Shown in pieces: positions 1 through 4,157 of a stretch of DNA of 8,225 nt; position 1 is the stretch's first letter, and every line of letters begins with the position of its first letter. The notes beneath the pieces were generated by a model that saw nothing but the letters and a program-made list of their open reading frames with translations, was not told where the DNA came from and searched no databases. The DNA is taken from NCBI GenBank assembly GCA_002170355.2, contig NHET02000013.1, forward strand, positions 1-8,225, written 5' to 3'. This DNA comes from Gammaproteobacteria bacterium TMED92. Lineage in GTDB: Bacteria; Pseudomonadota; Gammaproteobacteria; Pseudomonadales; Azotimanducaceae. The position numbers and the translations under genes were made by a program.

Positions 1-63
1 AGCGCGCAGCGCGGCTGCCATGCCGCCAAAACCACTGCCAACTACAAGTGCGTGCTTCGTCAT
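1..63 (-). CDS. crtI: Phytoene desaturase CrtI, N-terminal fragment (partial)
   Basis: Only the first 21 codons lie in the window; the gene continues beyond base 1. The translation begins MTKHALVVGSGFGGMAAALR. The beta strand followed by G-S-G-F-G-G is the FAD-binding GxGxxG dinucleotide fold that opens the CrtI-type carotenoid desaturases. In that family the enzyme desaturates phytoene stepwise to lycopene at the membrane. The start ATG (63-61) shares its A with the TGA stop of the upstream crtE (TGATG), so translation is probably coupled; no strong Shine-Dalgarno stands alone in front of it. The fragment alone would fit any FAD-dependent amine oxidase or desaturase. The call as CrtI rests on this N-terminus together with its place behind crtE and proteorhodopsin. 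Confidence 0.85.
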   Translation of the reverse strand, partial: MTKHALVVGSGFGGMAAALRA

Positions 64-1031
64 CACGCTTGTGCCAATTGACTAGCGACGCGCGGGGGCA
101 TGGGCATGCCGTCCGTGTACTCGGCCTCGCCAGTCAAGTCCGCTAAGTACTTATGAATAAATTGCTCCACTACGGATGAGATCGGTGTTGGTGTACAAGC
201 CGCATTGCTGCGCGCGCGCGCCAGCGCCTGTCTGACCCAATCGCGGCAATGCCGCACAGCGCGATGACGCGCGTTGGGTTGTCCAACCAACTGGGCGAAG
301 ACGTCCTGATTCGAGCCATACTCTGCTATAGCGACCACTGGCGCGGTCACTACTCGATCAACGATGTCTTCATGAGCGGCCAAAGTAGCTGGGTCCTGCA
401 GCGGCTGTAAGTCATTAAGAATCTGGTAAGCGACACCCAATTGCTCACCGCTCTGCTGTGCAAACTGCTCTGTCTTGGCATCGGTCGCCGCCAATACCGC
501 GGCAAATTGCAACGGCAACGCCAACAGCGCACCGGTCTTATGTTTTGCCAATGTCATGTACTGGTCGCGGAGCATGTGTCCGCGAGGGGTTAAGCAAAGC
601 TGCTGTAATTGGCCAGATGTTGCGCGGCTGGTCGCCGCGGCCATGGCTTGGATTAATCTCGGTAACGCCACGGCGTTGCAGTTGCTCGCTGCTAAGCATC
701 GAAAAGCAGCGGCTATAAGGTGATCGCCCAACAGTAGTGCTGTATTGCTACCGAACTTTTTCCACACCGTTGCTTGGCCACGGCGATGGGCGGTTCGATC
801 TTGGATGTCGTCGTGCACTACTGAAGCTTCGTGCAACAGCTCTACGGCTGCCGCAACGTGAATTAGGGGTATTGTGCTGGAAAATTTCTGTGCGGCAGCA
901 AAAGTTAATTTAGCCCGAGTGCGCTTACCGCTTTTGCGCAAATGATGAATTGCGGCTTTGTGCAGAACCTCAGTGGTGTCGCCGAACTTTAGTATTACCG
1001 CCTCGAGTTGGTCTTTAGGCATCTGATTCAT
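63..1031 (-). CDS. crtE: Polyprenyl (geranylgeranyl) diphosphate synthase CrtE
   Basis: A 322-residue trans-isoprenyl diphosphate synthase, expected to condense IPP with allylic diphosphates to GGPP in the cytoplasm, the first committed step towards carotenoids and retinal. Visible hallmarks are GKRTR at 35-39, the first Asp-rich motif D74-D-I-Q-D78 followed by R83-R84-G, the K-T-G of HKTGAL near 165, and the AYQILNDL helix at 201-208. The usual P after GKRxR is an Ala. The second Asp-rich motif, normally DDxxD, reads N206-D-L-Q-P210, so two of its three Mg-binding acids are missing. A clear AGGAGGG (1039-1045) sits 7 nt before the ATG. It lies 75 bp behind proteorhodopsin and overlaps crtI by one base, so it belongs to one photosystem operon. 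Family membership is certain; the product chain length and full activity are inferred from context. Confidence 0.9.
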   Translation of the reverse strand: MNQMPKDQLEAVILKFGDTTEVLHKAAIHHLRKSGKRTRAKLTFAAAQKFSSTIPLIHVAAAVELLHEASVVHDDIQDRTAHRRGQATVWKKFGSNTALLLGDHLIAAAFRCLAASNCNAVALPRLIQAMAAATSRATSGQLQQLCLTPRGHMLRDQYMTLAKHKTGALLALPLQFAAVLAATDAKTEQFAQQSGEQLGVAYQILNDLQPLQDPATLAAHEDIVDRVVTAPVVAIAEYGSNQDVFAQLVGQPNARHRAVRHCRDWVRQALARARSNAACTPTPISSVVEQFIHKYLADLTGEAEYTDGMPMPPRVASQLAQA

Positions 1032-1060
1032 TACACCGCCCTCCTAGCAGCATGGTGTGC

Positions 1061-1090
1061 CAGCAGATGCTGCAAACGCCGCATCTGCTG
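1061..1090 (-). repeat. Perfect 10-bp intercistronic hairpin between rhodopsin and crtE
   Basis: CAGCAGATGC (1061-1070) and GCATCTGCTG (1081-1090) are exact reverse complements separated by 10 nt, giving a strong stem-loop in the mRNA just after the rhodopsin stop (1107-1109). No U-tract follows on the minus strand (next bases GCACACC), so it is not a classical intrinsic terminator. By position it could stabilise the 3' end of an abundant rhodopsin transcript or partially attenuate read-through into crtE. The stem is seen directly; its role is inferred. Confidence 0.75.
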
Positions 1091-1106
1091 ACAGCAACCA
1101 TTAGGG

Positions 1107-1787
1107 TTACGCCTTAGCAGTGCTAGACGACGTTGCTGCCGCCCAGATAACTACACCAAACGCAATCTTGTTAACGAAGTCGGCCAAGTTGTAAACAATG
1201 TTCAACGCTTCAACACCGAACAGTGGCTCAGCTACATATCCGATCGGATAGATTGCCCAGCCAAAGGTCACGATGATGCGCAATGCATTAAACGCCGTTT
1301 TACTTGCTTCGGTACCCTGGCTAGCACTGATCTGACTGGCTTCACCAGCAAAGATCTCGTAGATGATGTATCCCCATCCAGCCATACCGATTAAGAACGC
1401 CAACCAGTAGTTCATTGCACCCAACTCGCCAAGATAACCAAAGATCAACATCACAAGCGATGCGATCATTAGCTTCCAAAACAGCGCTGCGCGAACTACA
1501 GCAATCGCCGCCAAGATCAGGTAGAACTCAACGATCTGCAGTGGCACGGTCAACAGCCAGTCAACGTAACGAAATACCAGCGGGCTGTCGTTTGTTTCGA
1601 TCCATACTCCACGCATGTAGAAGTAATGAATCGCTGCGATACCGGTTACCATGGCGGCAACGGTCAGTGAAGTTTTCCACTTGCCTTCAGCGCGATCGCG
1701 TTCAACAGTGAAAAAGTACGTCGCTGCGACCATAGCCGCAGATATGATCCAGAAAGTGACGCCAACGTAATCATTCGGGTCTAACAT
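1107..1787 (-). CDS. Proteorhodopsin, blue-absorbing type, light-driven proton pump
   Basis: A 226-residue seven-helix type I rhodopsin of the inner membrane. Proteorhodopsin landmarks, with standard green-PR numbering in parentheses, are H54 (75), R73 (94), D76 as proton acceptor (97), E87 as proton donor (108) and K207 as retinal Schiff-base lysine (231), the last in DFVNKIAFGVV. The helix C motif RYVDWLLTVPLQIVEFYLIL has both carboxylates of an outward proton pump. The spectral switch residue is Q84 (105), the blue-tuned form; green types have Leu or Met there. There is no cleavable signal peptide: the protein starts MLDPNDYVGVTFW, close to the first helix, so it is shorter than the 249-residue SAR86 prototype. 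GGGAG (1794-1798) lies 6 nt before the ATG. It heads the operon with crtE and crtI, which supply carotenoid precursors of its retinal. Confidence 0.97.
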   Translation of the reverse strand: MLDPNDYVGVTFWIISAAMVAATYFFTVERDRAEGKWKTSLTVAAMVTGIAAIHYFYMRGVWIETNDSPLVFRYVDWLLTVPLQIVEFYLILAAIAVVRAALFWKLMIASLVMLIFGYLGELGAMNYWLAFLIGMAGWGYIIYEIFAGEASQISASQGTEASKTAFNALRIIVTFGWAIYPIGYVAEPLFGVEALNIVYNLADFVNKIAFGVVIWAAATSSSTAKA

Positions 1788-1898
1788 TCCTAACTCCCTA
1801 TCGGTTTTTCAAACGCAAAATGCCCCGCGTCCTATGTTTTTTATGGCTCAGCGTGAGCGGTTTCCCTCCTGAGGCGAACCCAGCGAACCATGTTTATT

Positions 1899-2042
1899 TC
1901 ATAGGCACCTTTCGTTTGAGTTTTCGTAAATGTTGGTCACTTGTCTCCAAGCAACTGCGGGGGTAATTCGTCGTCTCACAAAAGCCTCGCGCCTGCGCGC
2001 GCGCAACACATGCATAGGCTCTTTGTTCCAAGATCGCGACAT
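1899..2042 (-). CDS. Possible small basic protein, 47 codons, upstream of proteorhodopsin
   Basis: The ATG at 2042-2040 is preceded by TAGGGAGACGA, a fair Shine-Dalgarno (GGGAG) 4 nt away, and reads 47 codons to TGA (1899-1901). The protein starts MSRSWNKEPMHVLRARRREA and is Arg-rich (10 of 47), with one Trp-containing stretch (AVAWRQVTNIYENS) and no membrane segment. It matches no family I recognise. The same frame stays open well upstream of the ATG and a neighbouring frame is open too, so the open reading itself is weak evidence; the Shine-Dalgarno is the main support. Its stop lies 111 bp before the rhodopsin start on the same strand, so it could be a leader ORF or regulator of the operon, or chance. 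Confidence 0.25.
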   Translation of the reverse strand: MSRSWNKEPMHVLRARRREAFVRRRITPAVAWRQVTNIYENSNERCL

Positions 2043-2145
2043 TCGTCTCCCTACGATGTCTGTTTGAAAAGGCGGCCGTCCCCAATGCGTCCAATACCTT
2101 ATCGATTGCGCGGCGCTGGCTATGGCCGTGCCGCGTTTGCGCCGC

Positions 2146-2209
2146 GTTAGTGGCTGTAAGCACTAACTTGACGCTGCTAAGTTAGGTGCGGCTTGATGAA
2201 ATATTAGTG
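2146..2209. repeat. Cluster of TTAGTG boxes forming mutually exclusive hairpins
   Basis: GTTAGTG (2146-2152) pairs perfectly with CACTAAC (2161-2167) across 8 nt. CTAACTT (2163-2169) pairs perfectly with AAGTTAG (2179-2185) across 9 nt. The two stems share 2163-2167, so only one can form at a time. Two further copies follow: TTAGGTG (2182-2188) and TTAGTG (2204-2209). The pattern fits either a multi-site operator in the divergent spacer or an alternative RNA fold. No T-tract follows on either strand, which argues against an intrinsic terminator. The repeats are seen directly; function is inferred. Confidence 0.5.
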
Positions 2210-2215
2210 AAGGCA

Positions 2216-2228
2216 GTGTCGGTGACAC
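2216..2228. repeat. Short dyad GTGTC-GGT-GACAC
   Basis: A perfect 5-bp inverted repeat with a 3-nt centre lies just downstream of the TTAGTG cluster. Its TGTC/GACA half-sites resemble those of the dyad at 2344-2357, so both could be contacted by one regulator. This is short enough to occur by chance. Confidence 0.3.
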
Positions 2229-2343
2229 CTCATTTTGTGCCACCGCAACAGCACCGACTTGGACCAAAAGGAGGCACGGGCTCGAACCTACGAAATACTA
2301 CAACCTGCTGATTTTATTGATTTTTTTAGAAACTTTGCCGCTT

Positions 2344-2357
2344 TGACAAAATTGTCA
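2344..2357. promoter_or_regulatory. Operator-like dyad TGACAA-AA-TTGTCA
   Basis: A perfect 6+2+6 inverted repeat about 105 bp before the nitroreductase start. It contains a consensus-like -35 hexamer TTGACA (2343-2348), but no acceptable -10 lies 16-19 bp downstream (17 bp away is TGGCTG), so a promoter at this exact place is not supported. The symmetry and position in a divergent spacer suggest a binding site for a dimeric repressor or activator. Which regulator is unknown. Confidence 0.4.
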
Positions 2358-2426
2358 CAGCGAGATGGCTGCTGCCCACAATAGTTATTTCGGCTTTGTA
2401 CGAAAAACTAAGGCTAGATATTCTTT

Positions 2427-2457
2427 TATAAATAGGGGATGTTTGTGGCAAGGGAGG
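2427..2457 (+). promoter_or_regulatory. Candidate -10 (TATAAA) and Shine-Dalgarno of the nitroreductase gene
   Basis: TATAAA (2427-2432) in an AT-rich stretch is the best -10 near the gene, with no good -35 at the right distance. AGGGAGG (2451-2457) lies 5 nt before ATG 2463. This ribosome site decides the start at 2463 over the in-frame ATG at 2439, which has only a crowded GGGG directly before it. Transcription from this -10 would begin near 2439 and leave a leader of about 24 nt. Confidence 0.4.
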
Positions 2458-2462
2458 GCGAG

Positions 2463-3098
2463 ATGGACATTTATGACGCTATGAGTACCTTGCGAGCGGT
2501 TCGTAGGCTGAGGCCTGATCCGATCGCTGAGGATGTTTTACAGCGGATTTTTAGCGCCGCGACTTGGGCTCCAACAGGTGGCAACACCCAACCTTGGCGC
2601 TTAATAGCTGTCACCGATTCTGACAAGAAGCAGGCCTTACAAGATCTCTACAAACCCCATTGGGACGCCTACGTACCGGGGTACGAAGCGCGCCTGGACT
2701 CAATGCCTGAGGACGCCAGACCGTCGAGCATTAAAGCCCTGGACGCGGGCAACTATTTGGCCAGCCACCTGTTTGAGGCACCCTTGATCGCGGTATTTTG
2801 CTTCAACCCGAAACTCATGACCATCACGGACAGTAACCTGGCTAGGCCCAGTGTTGTCGGCGGCGGCTCAGTCTATCCAGCAGTGCAAAACTTCTTGTTG
2901 GCCTGTCGCAACGAAGGCTTAGGCTGTGTTCTAACCACTCTTCTATGCTATGAAGAGGACGCTCTAAAGAGGCTCTTAAATGTCCCCGAAGATTGGCATA
3001 CCTGCGCTCATGTTCCCGTTGGTTATCCGGTACTTGGCGGACACGGTAAAATTCGCCGGCGCCCGGTTGCAAAAATGGTGCGCTATAACAGTTGGTAA
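2463..3098 (+). CDS. Nitroreductase-family FMN oxidoreductase
   Basis: A 211-residue single-domain protein of the nitroreductase fold, expected to be a cytoplasmic FMN-binding NAD(P)H oxidoreductase. Family marks are the N-terminal IYDAMSTLRAVRRLRPDPI with FMN-phosphate-contacting Arg residues at 11, 14 and 15, the WAPTGGNTQPWRL segment at 35-47, the GGGSVYPAVQNFLLACRNEG helix at 133-152 followed by GLGCVLTT, and a C-terminal basic segment HGKIRRRPVAKMVRYNSW. The start at 2463 is chosen because of AGGGAGG 5 nt upstream; starting at 2439 would add eight residues (MFVAREGE) outside the family's usual beginning. It is the first of three plus-strand genes, 58 bp ahead of a PhyH dioxygenase and then a symporter. 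The substrate cannot be read from the sequence; quinone or nitro-compound reduction and other flavin chemistry are all possible. Confidence 0.9.
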   Translation: MDIYDAMSTLRAVRRLRPDPIAEDVLQRIFSAATWAPTGGNTQPWRLIAVTDSDKKQALQDLYKPHWDAYVPGYEARLDSMPEDARPSSIKALDAGNYLASHLFEAPLIAVFCFNPKLMTITDSNLARPSVVGGGSVYPAVQNFLLACRNEGLGCVLTTLLCYEEDALKRLLNVPEDWHTCAHVPVGYPVLGGHGKIRRRPVAKMVRYNSW

Positions 3099-3114
3099 TT
3101 TCATAGACCCAGGA

Positions 3115-3139
3115 CGAGTGCTTTTGTTCAAAAGTCTCG
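3115..3139 (+). repeat. Intercistronic inverted repeat between nitroreductase and PhyH genes
   Basis: CTTTTG (3121-3126) and CAAAAG (3129-3134) are perfect 6-bp arms around TT, flanked by CGAG (3115-3118) and CTCG (3136-3139). The whole imperfect stem fills the middle of the 58-bp gap. No U-tract follows. It may be an operator-like dyad or an mRNA processing element. Confidence 0.35.
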
Positions 3140-3156
3140 CTAACAGGTAATTACAA

Positions 3157-4098
3157 ATGGAATCGAAACGAGAGCAACAATCCGGCTACATACAAGCGCC
3201 TGCACTAGCAGGGCCAGATGTTTTGCCCGTACCCGAGCCAACCCAAGACCTGCAACAAGCTCTCGACGATCTGTACCACTACGGTTGCTGCATATTGCTC
3301 AACGCACTGACTACTGATCAGGTGACCGATTTGGCTACGCGTATGGATCGGCAATACGCCGCCGAACTGAAGCTTGGTGTGCTTGGTCCTGAGCTTGGGC
3401 CCAGCAATAAGAAGGTATTGCCCAATCTGGTGAACAAAGGTCAGCACTATTTGGATTTGGTGGAGCACGAAAGCACTCACGCGGTGGCACGCTATCTCTT
3501 GGGTAAACACTGGCTGCTATCTAGTTTAACCGCGCACTTATTTGTCGGCGCCACAGAGAGAGCCGAATTGATTCACCGAGATCAAGGCCAGATACCCGCA
3601 TCTATCGACTTTCCCGCATTGTGCAATCTGTTCTATCTGTTAGACGACTTTACAGCGGCTCGAGGCAGTACGGTGATTTTTCCCGGCAGTCACCGCTGGC
3701 CAATAGAACATCGCGTTAGCCCTCCAGCTGCCGCAAAAGGGCACCAAGTAACCGCACCTGCTGGCAGCCTGTTCGTATTCGATGGCCGCCTGTGGCACGG
3801 CACTGGGGCCAATTTGGAAGGTCACCGACGCCGCGCGATTTCCGTTTTTTGCAGTGCCCCGTGGGTGCGCCAGCAAGAAAATGCCTGTGTATCAACCACC
3901 AGAGATGTGTTCGAGCAAGCGAGTCCCGACTTACGCGCACGCTTGGGGCTAAAAACTTATGGCACCTTGGGGAACATCAACGGTACGCGAGTAAGCCATC
4001 AAAGGGTCGCGTTTGGCAGCACCGACGTTGAATTTCCAACCGCTTTGATCGGCGAGAATGCCGAGCTTATACCGCTACCTGAGACACGCAAAATGTAG
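3157..4098 (+). CDS. Phytanoyl-CoA dioxygenase (PhyH)-family Fe(II)/2-oxoglutarate oxygenase
   Basis: A 313-residue double-stranded beta-helix oxygenase of the PhyH/EctD-like group, expected to hydroxylate a small molecule while turning 2-oxoglutarate and O2 into succinate and CO2. The iron triad is visible as H140-R-D142 in AELIHRDQG and H214 in GRLWHGTGAN. The basic cluster HRRR (223-226) lies about ten residues later, where the 2-oxoglutarate carboxylate is normally held. FPGSHRW (175-181) is a typical PhyH strand-turn. AGG (3145-3147) stands 9 nt before the ATG. The first 30 residues are Pro/Gln-rich and not part of the fold. Its place between a nitroreductase and a GPH symporter suggests it acts on an imported or catabolised metabolite. 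The substrate is unknown; phytanoyl-CoA itself is not implied. Confidence 0.9.
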   Translation: MESKREQQSGYIQAPALAGPDVLPVPEPTQDLQQALDDLYHYGCCILLNALTTDQVTDLATRMDRQYAAELKLGVLGPELGPSNKKVLPNLVNKGQHYLDLVEHESTHAVARYLLGKHWLLSSLTAHLFVGATERAELIHRDQGQIPASIDFPALCNLFYLLDDFTAARGSTVIFPGSHRWPIEHRVSPPAAAKGHQVTAPAGSLFVFDGRLWHGTGANLEGHRRRAISVFCSAPWVRQQENACVSTTRDVFEQASPDLRARLGLKTYGTLGNINGTRVSHQRVAFGSTDVEFPTALIGENAELIPLPETRKM

Positions 4099-4102
4099 CA
4101 GC

Positions 4103-4132
4103 GCAAGCATAAGCTTTTGGTGAGCAAGCATA
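4103..4132 (+). repeat. 9-bp direct repeat GCAAGCATA with 21-bp period
   Basis: GCAAGCATA occurs at 4103-4111 and 4124-4132 in the gap between the PhyH and symporter genes. The 21-bp period is two helical turns, as expected for tandem protein sites on one face of DNA. The second copy runs into TATAAG (4131-4136), a possible weak -10 for separate symporter transcription. The repeat is seen directly; the regulatory reading is inference. Confidence 0.35.
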
Positions 4133-4145
4133 TAAGAACGGCATG

Positions 4146-4153
4146 AAGGGGAG
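4146..4153 (+). promoter_or_regulatory. Shine-Dalgarno AAGGGGAG deciding the symporter start
   Basis: AAGGGGAG lies 4 nt before ATG 4158. The in-frame ATG at 4143 is preceded by AAGAACGGC, with no ribosome site, and itself overlaps this Shine-Dalgarno region. The start at 4158 is therefore preferred. Confidence 0.6.
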
Positions 4154-4157
4154 AAAA

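Larger units (their letters stand above)
1788..2462. other. Divergent spacer between the photosystem operon and the plus-strand operon
   Basis: About 675 bp without a convincing long gene. The left half is open in several frames on both strands, as G+C-rich DNA often is, so long open frames there carry little weight. Contents I can name are a possible 47-codon minus-strand ORF (1899-2042), a small GCTCA-GCG-TGAGC hairpin in the rhodopsin leader (1846-1858), TTAGTG-type repeats (2146-2209), the dyad GTGTC-GGT-GACAC (2216-2228), the dyad TGACAA-AA-TTGTCA (2344-2357), a T-rich stretch (2311-2330) and an AT-rich candidate -10 (2427-2432). No confident sigma-70 promoter for the rhodopsin was found on the minus strand; it may use an alternative sigma factor or an activator. 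Confidence 0.6.

Noticed and set aside
1865..1870. AGGAGG on the minus strand in the rhodopsin leader
   Set aside because: No start codon follows at a suitable distance, and the rhodopsin has its own GGGAG 6 nt before its ATG. It may be chance or partly sequestered by CTCAG/CTGAG pairing.
1941..2150. 69-codon plus-strand open frame in the divergent spacer
   Set aside because: Composition is low-quality (His/Arg/Pro/Ser-rich), there is no ribosome site, and it lies opposite other open frames.
1894..2163. 89-codon minus-strand open frame in the divergent spacer
   Set aside because: It needs a GTG start with no Shine-Dalgarno and its sequence resembles no protein family. Neighbouring frames are open across the same stretch, as expected of G+C-rich DNA.
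2146..2190. Integron attC-like site (GTTRRRY-like GTTAGGT and paired arms)
   Set aside because: The matching RYYYAAC core is not satisfied (CACTAAC begins with C), there is no integrase, and no cassette structure surrounds it.
2266..2274. AAAAGGAGG, a perfect Shine-Dalgarno sequence on the plus strand
   Set aside because: No ATG, GTG or TTG start follows within a usable distance, so no gene can be tied to it.
2343..2371. TTGACA as a consensus -35 of a plus-strand promoter
   Set aside because: No -10-like hexamer stands 16-19 bp downstream. The hexamer is more simply part of the TGACAA-AA-TTGTCA dyad.
2439..2462. Earlier ATG for the nitroreductase (adds MFVAREGE)
   Set aside because: The strong AGGGAGG ribosome site lies between the two ATGs and serves the second one; the family normally begins near the second Met.
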